Shown: positions 35,720-46,766 of the stretch, in pieces
Numbering within the stretch: position 1 is the first letter of the stretch
How the letters are laid out: the number at the start of each line of letters is the position of its first letter
Assembly: GCA_035771175.1 (NCBI GenBank)
Contig: CM069590.1
Span: 59,533,725 to 59,597,724 of the forward strand
Source of the DNA: Paratinospora sagittata
Lineage: Eukaryota > Streptophyta > Magnoliopsida > Ranunculales > Menispermaceae
Reading direction: 5' to 3'
DNA: 64,000 nt
Program-made: the position numbers and the translations under genes
Notes under the pieces: generated by a model
Databases searched by the model: none
What the model was told of the DNA's origin: nothing
The model's input: the letters and a program-made list of their open reading frames with translations, nothing else

Positions 35720-36992
35720 TTGTTCCAATGGTATAAAACACGAAGGATGAATTATTTTTAATCCCATCCAATTAGCAGCCAAACATCAAAATAAAATTAA
35801 AAATAATCCTATTCCATCCAATCCCGTCTACCAAACGCGTCCTACTAGTTTAATTTAAGTAAAACTATAAATCTGGTCCTCTTCCTGGCTACAATTAGAG
35901 AATATATCACGCTAATGTTGAATTTACTACATACATACAGAAAAGACAATTAGACAAACAATCTCATTGACAATTAAGTACAATCACAGAGATAGGAGAA
36001 GATCCGAACTAACAAGGATGAGTAAAAAGTGAAAATTAAATATTTGTGCTATAATTACCAGCTCAACCAGCAATAGAATGCGTGAAGTAATTGAGAAGTT
36101 GAGTTCAATTTGCTAATAAGTAGATATTTTGATTAGAAAGTTATCCACCACCAACCATATAATGTCACTGTGGTCCTTCCCCCACTCATCTCAGATCCTT
36201 TTCTTTTATCTATTTCCTGATTTTGAGGTGGTTCAACAAACAATTAGGCAGAATCTCAACATGACAACAAGAAGCTCAGTTGTGTTCAAATATGTCAGAA
36301 TCCTACTAGCAAAAACCAATAGCTATAAATTCAAATTTCTCCCCCCAACTGTACTCTTCCAACTGCTCAAGAATATCCGTTTCAGTTCAAAATCCAAATG
36401 GCGCACACATCAGTGGATCAAATAAAGAGATAATAAGACAACTCAAAAGCACACTTTGGTGCAATAAAGGGCGAATGACATAACTCATAAGCAGTGTTAG
36501 AAACATGGTGGATCAATGTACACAGCAAAAAGATGCAGCAGCACAGACAATAGGCGACAACAATGCATAATATCCTACCTTGTACATCATGCTTGCAGTA
36601 AACAAATATACTATTCTGGTCCCAAAAAAATTACCAGACTCAAGTTCAAATAACTTAGAAATGGACGTAAGTGGTGACAAGGCAGATGAACTGATTGAGG
36701 GGGCCAAGATAAAACATGATTGCTTGCATTGATTCAACTCAAAATGCAAGCAAATGCTAGTAGATGACTGCAGAATTATATGCATAGTTGAGACTATAAT
36801 CCAGTTTGACAGAAGAATTTAAAAAATCTTAAGAACAAGATAATAAGCAGTTTCATCCATCCAACCAATCATTTGAAAAAAAGAAGAAAAAAAACACATC
36901 CTCTATAAAAAGATGGTTGGGATTTCTTTAAGTTATAAGCCCACGGTGATTCAAGAAACTCTGATGCGAAGTACAAGAAAGCTTCACAAGAA

Positions 36993-39900
36993 TTAGGTTT
37001 CTCTGGAAGGTGCTTTCTTTGCAGCCTCAGCTGCTGCTTTCTCTGCTTCAATCTCAGCAACGATGGCATCAATTTCAGATTCCTCAAGCTGTCGCAAACC
37101 ATCCTCTTTAGTCATCACAGCAATCTCTATGTTCTTGCCCCCACTCTCAACAACCTTAAGGATGAAAGAGAAACATTGGAAAGTGTTTAACAGTTGAGCA
37201 AAGTAGCAACTTGAGTGTTTCTGAACACATAAGACGACTTGCCGCCAAAAGACAAAGCTTCTATCTGTTAAAAATTTTAACCAATTTTTCCTCTATTATA
37301 AGGTAACCAAAACCTCATAGAAGTTCCATTGCAGAGCACTGCTCTCATGAATAATCCAAGGAGCTCAATGAGTCAGTCCACCATGTATGATTTTATCTTT
37401 TCTAATAAAGTAATTGATTTAGCCTGGTCCCATGATTTTATCTTTTCTGTTAAGCCTTTGTTTTTCTTATAACCAACCAAGAGGGTCTGCAATCGCCTAA
37501 GCGGCAAGAAGTACAAGAAAGTGTGCTAGAATGTAGTTAATTAATCATGAAGTATGTCAATAGCAATGGTCAGACCGTCAAAGCATAAAACTAACTTTAT
37601 AATACTAATAAAAGTACGCTTCCCATCATTATCCACTGAACATTGATCCTAAAAAATATTGATAGAGAGGAGTGGAGGAAGTGGATTTATGTAGCTGACC
37701 CCATATAGTTGGGAAAAGGCTTAGTTGAGTTGAGACTTCACGATCAATGTAGCATAGACTCACACCAAAATCTGACCTAAAATGAGAAACCTTGTAAAAT
37801 GACAATGGGTCCAAAAACTTGATCAAATTGGTGTTTAAACAATTCAGTCGTACAATTAGGTTTGCTGTGAAAAATCATTTTCATAGTTAAAATGTGTCAA
37901 TTGAGGCTCAACATAATCTCAATCTAGGGGGGCACAAATGCTGAAAAATCTGATGCCACCCAATCGGGTTCAGGAAGGTTATAACCTTAAAGTCGGGTTA
38001 GGTGTCAAGTTCCAAATTTGAAACCTGACATCCACCCAAATATATTAATACAATAATAAAATTTATGTGTGTGTATAAAAACATTGTTGAAGATTTCTAC
38101 GCACTGCACATGATTTTCTGAAGAAATTTTCAAAAAGCCTTTAAAGATGATAAACTAAGCTTTTTGGTAATGATTTGCATCTAACAGAACACTCAACTGA
38201 TCCAAACCAATAGTTGGATCACTCGGGTGATAGTATTATCTCAATACTGTCAAGTTGGTCTCAAGTGGTAAAATTTGTCACCCATTACATCAAGTAGGAT
38301 GAAATTTTAGCCTAAAATTGACTCAACCCAGCCTATGCACACCACCCCTAATCACAACAAAACCATGAAACATGTGGATCACAAAGAAAGAACAAGCGAG
38401 AGCATGAGCAACAAAATGCTCGTGAGAGAGAAAAATGACCCCTCGCACCCAATATTTTTTGGTTCTAGATCCACTATGCCTTGATTTTGTTTCCTTCCCA
38501 CTTGAGTGCTTGCAACTTTTGACAAAATATTAGCTATAATACCATATTATTTTTATCTAATTTGATCTTTAAAAATGAAATTGCAACAAGAAAAAATAAA
38601 ACAAGGAAAAACAAGTAGTAGTTGTTGAACATTATTTACAATACCAACGAGGTGTTCTTATATTGTTATGATAAGAAACCAACGGTGGGTTGGTTCAATG
38701 GTTGGGAGTAAGTGCCCCTAACCCTGAGGTGGACAATTCGAATCGGGACTTCTGCCGCCCACCAATATATTGGCCAACGATTCTAAGGGTGTTTGTGGCC
38801 GTGCCCTGGAGGGATTAGTAAGAAACCAAAGAATCCTGATACCCGCCAATCTCAAAAAAAATAAAATAAAATAAAATTGTTATGATAAGATAACATTAGT
38901 TTCTTTTGATATTTGATGTTCTATATAATGTTTACATACATTTTATGCAAAAAAGAAAGAAAGATACGTATATAATACAATATTCATTTAATGTTTAACT
39001 TATTTTGTAAAAAAATGCTAGGAGAAGAGTGAGACGCACTAAAGCACACTAAGGTGCACGCTTGAGTTTACCTAGACTACTCTAGATCAATAACAATGCC
39101 AATGTATTTGATCAGCAAAACATGTGTGTCTTTCAACCTTCAGACAAGTTTGAGTACCATGCTCCAAATAAAAAATAAAAAAAAGAAAAACTCAAAGACA
39201 AGTTCCATTTAATGTGAAGGACATAACAACATAACAAGCAAAGGTTAACGACAATTTCATAGAAAAGAAGAATTAGAAGAAACTAGGTTGGAGGCTGTCG
39301 AAACATGCCAATACTTCAACAAACCAATGAGTAACCTAGTACTCCATTACATAAATCACAGCATTCATGGTGGCATATAAGAGTTTGCAAAACATAGTTC
39401 ATTGATAAGCTAGTTGAAAGTTAAGCGTTCGTCTTTAAGCTAGTTGCAAGTTAAGTTTTTTTTCTAGTATACTAGTTCCTTAGAATAATGCAAATGGAGC
39501 ACAAATTATATATTTGAACTGGTGAAGGAATATATCTATACCTTTTTTTTTTTTTTTTGAGAAGAAACAAAAACCTTGTATTAGTAAGAGAATATAGCTT
39601 AGTCTAGCTAAAGTATAACATAGCTATACTTTATAAGAAACTTATATAAAAGAAAGAATGTGACCTCAATGGAAATGGTATACCACTATCCAACTGGTTG
39701 TTTAATTGGGGCAATTGCTTGTAATGATTTGGCTTTGAAGGTCCCTCTACCAATTCTAGTTAGGCGGTGGTTTGGTGTTTCAGGTGTCATTGTGTCATTG
39801 GGCCACATGCTGCTCAAATCTGTACTTTTGTAATTACTTCATACTAATGAATACATATATTGTTTGTTTTGTTTCAAAAAAAAAAAAAAGAAAAAGAAAA

Positions 39901-42360
39901 GAAAAGAATGTGACCTCAATAATTGAAATAACATGTATAATACTAGCCCAAGCATTTCAACTAAGAAAGTCGTGTTGTCAAGGCAATGCATAGGCAATTT
40001 ACCTTGCATAGGTGAGGCAGAGCCAAGGTAAGCAACTATTATCAAAGCCTGGCTAAGGCAATAAAGATTAAATAAATTATGTAATATACCAGTATGATGT
40101 TTTTGCATGAAGTATCATATGGTTTTGAAGTTCAAACTACTTACATATGTCAAAAAGAAACTTAAAAAATTAAAAAATAAAGGGTATTCTTTAATTTAAA
40201 ACTTTAAAAAATAGTGATACCATCCTAGAATTATTTGCAATAGAAAACAATAATTTTGTTTTTAAGATAAGCATGCGTTTGTTTTTGTTCTATGTATTTG
40301 TAAGAAAATAATGGATAAACATGGATGAAACGGTCGAGATATCCTTCTCAATACATTTTTAAAACAATTTTACAAATTCCTATAAAGTGACACAAAATTT
40401 TAAATTAATGAACAGCCCTAATGCCTGCCTAGAGAACTACCTAGGTGATGTGACATCAAAATGCCTAGATTATGATCTAGTTGATGCTTAGGAAATGCCT
40501 AAACAACACTAACAAAAAGTTTATTAAACAAAAAAATCCAAGATAAATAAACCTAGGTATTGAGAGGGTAACATACCTCAAGCAATGCACGAATTGCCAG
40601 CTTTATGGTTTCTTGTCCAGAAGTCTCCTTATAGTTTTTCTCCAAAAACTCTCGCATGGAATTTGAGTTTCTCCCTGTTGCATTAGCTTTCCAAGCTGAA
40701 AAAGTACCTGATGGGTCTGTCTGATAAAGTGATGGAACATTAGTATAGGGGTCAAAACCCACAATCAATGTGGAAAGTCCAAATGGTCTAACACCTCCAC
40801 TTTGTGTATACTTTTGCTGAAGGCCTGCAATGTAGCGTGTGATGTATTCAACAGTCACAGGATCCTCGACAGTGAGCCTATGGCTCTGGCATTCAATCCT
40901 CGCCTTGTTTATCAGGACACGTGCATCTGCTTTTAGCCCAGCACAAGCCAATGCAATGTGATTGTCCAGGTTCACAATCTTTCTAACTGATCTGCAGAAT
41001 AGAAGCAACAAACACTTTCAATTGGAAGCTTGGCATAACTATATAACAAGTAAAGTTGCACTATGAATCTCCATGGGAGACTATAAAAAGGCCGTAGCTA
41101 TCAAAAGCATGGGACATAGGTCCTTCCAAACGCCTACAAAAGGTAATATTACTAGTTATCCTTAAGCATAACCTGGCCTCATAGACTGACGAGAATTTTC
41201 TCAAGCTTTCCAAAGTGGGATATTTGCATGGCCAAACCCAACCTAGTGAATACATCTAAACAAACGAACAAGGCTGCAAAAGAAGAAACGGCAAACCAAA
41301 AACATCTTTGCTTGGAGTGAAAATACCTGAATTTTCCTCCACATATTATTTACATACACAATTTATTGAATTCAAGCACACTCCAGTTTTGAAGACTAAA
41401 ATCTCATAGGAAAGCCACTTACTACTTATATTCTATGTAAATCTTAGACATGTAAATAGGCAAGCTCAACTGCTTAAGGTCGAAACAGTGACAAATATCT
41501 CTCTGTAACTCAAGAAAGATTCAATCAGTCAACTTAGTAGCATACGGATAAAGTGCCAGGCCCTGACATTCTCCTCCGCATCATGACTTGCCACAGAATT
41601 CGAAAACCCGGTGCATTGAATCCACCAATATTTTCAAGTTGTTCCACTAATATATGTTCTCTTGATTTCCATTCGTGGTAAATTAAATCTAAACGCTTCC
41701 TAAACATTAAATTCCTAGAAACAAACAAATTACATCGTCCAGATATGGTAGAGTAGATCATGGTTTTCCCAAACGAAACAAAGATCCTACGTCCTGAAAG
41801 TTCTTGCAGTGATTCAAAAAGTTCGCGACCAACCAAGTATACGGACTGAAGAACACAAAAATTCAAAGAGCTCGAGAATCATAAATTAAAAAAATTTAGC
41901 ACCTTCCTTGCACAATCAAACCAAGCAAAAAAGATCAGCACAAATTTCCTTAGTAAACTAATCGACAACAAAAATTAACGAACGCACTAAACAATACAAC
42001 CAGTAATCTAGAACAATCTCATATATAGAGTTCAAAATCTAGGTTTTCGATTCCAATTCCTAGTCTCCAGAGAGACGATCACAAAACAATAGATCAAGAA
42101 CACTAAACCCTAACCAAACCAACATTGCGATCTACAGAAGAACAAATCCAAAGTAAGAGAGAGAGAGAGAGAGAGAGGAAAGCGAACCTGGAATCTTGAA
42201 GTTTGGCCGTAGATTTCTTCTCGACGCCGAGTACTATGGTGTCGGTGCCTCTAACGCCTACCGCCGCGTTGCCCTTGCGCACGGCCTCGAGCGCGTACTC
42301 GACCTGGAATAGATGGCCGTCCGGTGAGAACACGGTGATCGCACGGTCGTATCGAGCCAT
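36993..42360 (-). CDS. PAD1: 20S proteasome subunit alpha type-7 (alpha-4, PAD1 type), 3 exons
   Basis: Exons 42188-42360, 40577-40991 and 36993-37154 join in frame (phases 2 and 0) to 249 residues, matching the plant PAD1 length of about 250. The N-terminal alpha-subunit signature [20 protein letters not shown] is complete. Further conserved pieces are [20 protein letters not shown] and [13 protein letters not shown]. The C-terminus is an Ala/Glu/Lys-rich tail ending APSRET. The protein forms part of the outer ring of the 20S core particle in cytosol and nucleus and has no catalytic residue of its own. Intron 1 is 1196 bp. Intron 2 is 3422 bp and carries three transposable-element insertions. 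All splice sites remain intact. Confidence 0.96.
37925..38350. mobile_element. hAT-like MITE in PAD1 intron 2
   Basis: The left end TAGGGGGGCACAAATG and the reversed right end TAGGGGTGGTGTGCATAG are similar and have the TAGGGGTG form seen in the hAT element at 58905. The interior holds phrases such as GTCGGGTTAGGTGTCAAG common in such elements. I found no clean 8-bp target duplication, so this is old or misdelimited. Confidence 0.5.
38677..38875 (+). mobile_element. tRNA-derived SINE with perfect target-site duplication
   Basis: The head contains GGTTCAATGGTTGGG (A-box-like) and ACAATTCGAATCGGG (B-box), and the element ends in an (AAAAT)n tail. A 15-base duplication ATTGTTATGATAAGA flanks it at 38662-38676 and 38876-38890 without any mismatch, so the 199-bp insertion is probably young. 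It is antisense to the PAD1 transcript. Confidence 0.88.
39671..39902 (+). mobile_element. 5'-truncated LINE-like retroposon
   Basis: A sequence ending TTTGTTTTGTTTC plus an A-rich tail (to about 39902) is flanked by AGAATGTGACCTCAAT on both sides (ending 39670 and about 39920). The A tail plus duplication shows retroposition. There is no tRNA-like head, so a truncated LINE 3' end is likelier than a SINE. Confidence 0.72.
42157..42178. repeat. (GA)n microsatellite beside the PAD1 exon 1 donor
   Basis: About eleven GA units. On the transcript strand this is a CT run starting about ten bases after the exon 1 donor. Confidence 0.85.
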
Positions 42361-43754
42361 TTTTCCCCGCTTTCTTCTTCTGGTCTTTGCTCTGCTTCTT
42401 TGAGAGAGAGAAAGGAATACGGAGTGTTGAAGAAACACAAAATGAGATATGAAAAGAGAGACACTAGAGCTTGGGCGACAAGGCAGCTCCCAAGTCCCAA
42501 CTCCGAAAGAAAGTACGCTCTGTATCTCTCTAAAACTACTTAAACGTCCTCCTTCTTTTTCTTAATTTACTTTTGGGTCCAGCTAAATTTCAGCATCCTT
42601 TTCTCTCCCACCGCCCACTTACTCTCTTCGCTCACCTAAAATTTTAAAACCAAATAATCTTTTTCTCGTCGTCCACCCAAATTCTCATTTTGCCCCTTTC
42701 ATTTTCATCCAACCCAAACTCTACACTCATTTCCTTTCTCGTTTCTTCTTTATTAATTCATCATTTCTTCAAATTTTTCAATTATTCAAATGGTTAAAAT
42801 AATATTAAGAAGGTTTGTGAGCAACAACCTAGCAAAATCTTACAAAAAAATTAGGTTAATTCAGATTTTGAAAGAGTCTAACTCAAATCGGTGAACAAAA
42901 AGGAAAGAACAGGTAGATTTAGCTGGACCCTTTACTTTTCTGCCCTATAAATTCCTTGTGTAATTAAAGGGCTGCGTGTGGGCTAGAGCCTGGGCCTGGC
43001 ATGTCTAAGCCCTTTGGTGCATAACAATGAGAGTTTTTTTTTTTTGTTTATGAGAAGAATAATGTTAGTAGTTAGTTGTATAATCAGCTTCACCACTATA
43101 CAACATTCTCAAGGAAGTATCAGGCTCATTCCCGATTCATTAATCCTCTTCACCCCCTAGGGTGAGGTAATAACAAGAGTTAAACCTAAAATCTTTAAAT
43201 TTTAAAGCTATCTTTTTACCAACTGTATCAACTCCATGTTGACGGTATCCAACATCACAATTAATTACTTTATTATTATTATTATTTTATATGTTAATTC
43301 AATGATTTCTTAAAATAATGTTATGGTCTCTCTGACAAGTTCGAAGATGCACAAAAGATGACTCATCCTTTTATATACTTTTTAATGAACTATTTAAAAG
43401 ATGTATTAAAAATAATGACATAACTTATCCAACAAAGGCTTTGTCCAATTACATGGTTCAGCTATATGAAATCCATTTAATCCACTATACTCTATTAATG
43501 GTCAAATATGATACAGTTGGTAACATATTTTATTTAAAAATAGTGTTACATTAACATAAGAGGAAGTCATAGCTGTGTATTCTCTTTCTATTCCTCATCA
43601 TCTCTGGCCTATTTGTTTGTCTTATTTCAAAAGACCTTAATACTGATGAAAGGGAAATTCGTAATTGTATATCATGTGATTAACTTTTTTTGTTTCCGGT
43701 GTTAGCTAGGACTATTGTTTCGACCCGTACACATCCAACACAAGATCTATTTAT
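42361..43754. other. PAD1 upstream region and spacer
   Basis: PAD1 5' UTR and promoter (minus strand), then AT-rich sequence with (ATT)n near 43270. No gene recognised. Confidence 0.5.
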
Positions 43755-44260
43755 TATAGGAAATAGTGTGTCACTTACCAAGTAGAATATAAAGTTAATT
43801 GATCGAGGCTAGAGTTTGACTCTGTGTCCTTAAGACAATTATATCCCGCTTAGGTGCTCACAGTATATGACACTTGTCTCCTAAGATACAACGATCACAT
43901 CTTGTAACAGTAGCACTTCAAATTATAAGATCAACGAAGCAATTAACGTTTAGTACACTCTCACACACTATGACTAAAATAAAAAATACATATTCTAATT
44001 GAATGTGATCTAATTCCTTGAATGAATGAGTCCAGTGAAAACTATTTATAGTTGCTTAAAGGGTGCAAATCAAAAAGACACCATTAGGAAGAGTGCCTTA
44101 AAAGACATATCTATACATGATAATATATACCATTTAAAAGGTCACATCCCTTTAAATGAAAAAGTGTTATGGAAATGGGTTCCCCCATTTAATACACCTT
44201 TCCATCTTCCCAATTTTCCATTCATTTTAAAATGAGATTTTCACATCTATTTTTCCAACG
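43755..44260 (-). repeat. 3' LTR of the copia relic
   Basis: Matches 46069-46544 along its length, for example GGCTAGAGTTTGACTCT and CACATCCCTTTAAATGAAAA. It contains a roughly 30-base extra piece near 44005-44035 not present in the other LTR. Confidence 0.82.
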
Positions 44261-46068
44261 ATCCCCCATATGAATGAAAATTGTACCTTTTATCTATCCC
44301 CCACATAAATAGATTTTTAATGCGTAATGTAATGCAGATACTTGAGAGAGTACTGACAGAATGAAATTGCATCAGGAAAGGTAGTTTGTGGCTTTGAACC
44401 TTCCTTAGTGAGATACTATCGAATTTACTAACTAATCAGTGAACACGATGTCTTGAACTGTTCAGTCGTTTATATAAACCAAGACAATAATATTCACACA
44501 ATTCCTTTCCAAACATTTTGGTTCTCACGGTTGTGTTCATTTTGGCCCTGAACAACTTCCGAATTTATATGTGCTTCAGAGAATTCAAGCTTTAAAATCC
44601 TCATAGAATTGGCCCAGCTCACACTCACATAGGTGATTTCCTATTAAAAGTATCCCTGCCATACCCCACATAATTATTATGTCATAAGAATCATTAAAAG
44701 TTATGCTTATCCTTACTCATTTTACAACAACACTATTATCTCATAGTAATGGGTAGGAATGTTGATTTTCTTAGTGCTATACCAGATTTCACAATTTAGT
44801 TGTGCCTTTCGAACTTAATTCTTGGGATCTCCAGTCATCTAGGTTGGTTTTCCACTATAAAACTCTATCTAGTAGGCTGTAGGTTTTGAACCAACATGAA
44901 AAATCCTCTAAAATTATAAAATCATTTTTGCTTCTCCAAAGCTCTTTAGATTTTATTGTGAATCTAGCTACAACTTTATTTAAGGATTTACAAGAAACTG
45001 AGCTTCCTTTTTCAATTGTGAATACATATTCACTTATGGATTTAGTGTCTTTTGTATCACTAAATCCTTCAAGTACCATTGGATATCTTGTATAATGTTA
45101 TCTAAAACTTAGTATATACTTTAGATATCTAAGTACCCTAATTAAAACTTTCTATTAATCTTTATCATATCAATAGATCCATGAGCCTTTAATTTTTCTT
45201 TAAAAATCTATTTACACTTTATACAAAAGAATAAATAATTTTAGGCCTTACTTTCACCTTTTTAAGGTTTAGGTATCGCTACCTTTGCTTAATACCCCTA
45301 TATTTTTAAGTTTCATAGGAAGGTTTCTTAATTACTTTTTCACAATTTATATGGAATAATATCCTTTTTCGTGCTATTAATTTCCTTAGTTAAAGCATAA
45401 CAACAATAAATACCACATAAACAAATAATTTAATTGATGGAGAAATCAATTAAATATTATAGAATTAATCATTATGCTCAAAGCAATCACATATAATAAT
45501 TTTTCAAAATTATATGTATTCTAGTCTTCAACTAATAAAAGTGTAGTTTGAGACTAATAAATGACATTATTTTGAGAAATGTGTCACTGTTGTTCACAGT
45601 GACACATGCTGCTTCAAATTAGCGTTAATCATTTAAAAAAAAATAATTACTGGATGGTTGACGATTCATATCTCTACAAAAGAGTGTTTTGCTTATCCAT
45701 TGCCATACAAATGTTTGCAGATTGGTACTTGCATAGAATTGGACGCATCAGATAATTTGTATGTGATGAACACTTGGTGCATTGAACCTTGTTATCATAT
45801 ATATGCACCATGGACCATGATGCATATATATGTTAATTACTAACATGTAATCAATTTTGAATGTTAATTTATACATATATTTGTGTGATAATTATGAGCA
45901 TTATTTCACTGTTTTTGCATAACATTCAAATTATATTGATATGCTTATGCTTATTTATTTAAGATTATATGTGGTATGCATATGCTTAATATGAATTATT
46001 GATGTATGGTACGTGTACATTTGTTTATTATTTATATGGAGAATTTGAATTTATAATTGTCTTAAGAT

Positions 46069-46544
46069 TGTAGGAAATAGAGTGTCGCTACAATATGAAG
46101 TTAATTGATCAAGGCTAGAGTTTGACTCTATGTGTTCTTAAGACAATTATGTTCCCCTTAGATGCTCACACTATATGACACTTGTCTCCCAGGATTCAAC
46201 GATCACATCTTGTAAAAATAGCACTTTAAATTATAAGATCAATAAACTAATTGATGTTTAGTACTCTCTCACACTATGACTAAAATAAAGAATACATGTT
46301 CTAATTGAATGTGAAGTAGGGACTATTTATAGTTGCCTAAAGGGTGCAAATCAAAGAGACATCATTAGAAATAGTTGTTTCCTTAAAAATATGTCTATAC
46401 ATGATAATAGACACAATTTAAAAGATCACATCCCTTTAAATGAAAAAGTGTTATGGGAATGGGTACACCCATTTAATACACCTTTCCATCTTTCCAATTT
46501 TTCATTCATTTTAAAATGGAATTTTCACATCTATTTTTCCAACA
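46069..46544 (-). repeat. 5' LTR of the copia relic
   Basis: Bounded TG...CA on the plus strand (TGTAGGAAAT to TTTCCAACA). Its upper edge lies 223 bases below the AHK1 stop codon. Confidence 0.82.
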
Positions 46545-46766
46545 TTTAGTACAAGTTCAAAACGATGAAAAAAGAGCATAGGTAGCACAACAACAGAAGA
46601 AATGTGGCAGGCATATCTTTTATATTGCATTTGATAATTTGCAAATGCTACACTACCAGTGTTGTACTGTTACGAAACTTTACAAGTTACGTTATGTATG
46701 AGCCTAAAACTTTCTTTAAGAGTTAGTATTGAACTCAACAACTTGCACTCTTTCAGGCAAAGATGG

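Larger units (their letters stand above)
33782..36992. other. AT-rich spacer with small duplications
   Basis: Holds an (ATT)n run at 34979-35006, a repeated phrase TTTTTCTTTTYCATATATCC at about 34725 and 34873, and the tandem duplications at 35417 and 35621. A tRNA-like phrase GGTCATGGTTCAAATCT near 34700 hints at another SINE fragment. Sequence just below 36993 is PAD1 3' UTR. Confidence 0.45.
37155..40576 (-). other. PAD1 intron 2, expanded by transposable elements
   Basis: A GTATG donor and TTAAG acceptor (minus strand) bound a 3.4 kb intron. It contains a hAT-like element (37925-38350), a SINE with perfect target duplication (38677-38875), a poly(A) retroposon with target duplication (39671-39902), and a T-run resembling another LINE 3' end near 39543-39600. 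Confidence 0.85.
43755..46544 (-). mobile_element. Decayed Ty1-copia LTR retrotransposon
   Basis: Two direct repeats of about 480-505 bases (43755-44260 and 46069-46544) align along their length with scattered differences. In the minus orientation each begins TGTTGG or CGTTGGAAAAATAGATGTG. Next to the 3' LTR is a polypurine-like TATGGGGGAT (44261-44270 reversed). Between them, minus-strand frame 44855-45079 keeps a recognisable piece of a copia RNase H domain (VLEGFSDT... YVFTIEKGSSVSCKS). Gag, integrase and most of reverse transcriptase are missing, so the internal region is deleted to about 1.8 kb. Confidence 0.78.

Noticed and set aside
34216..35845. Possible large transposon suggested by similar phrases (GCTTGTTTAATGCGCG and the reversed GACGCGTTTGGTAG) at the two ends
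   Set aside because: The ends do not align well enough and no target duplication is visible.
44855..45095. Plus-strand frame complementary to the copia RNase H piece
   Set aside because: The minus-strand frame has the recognisable domain; the plus frame is its shadow.
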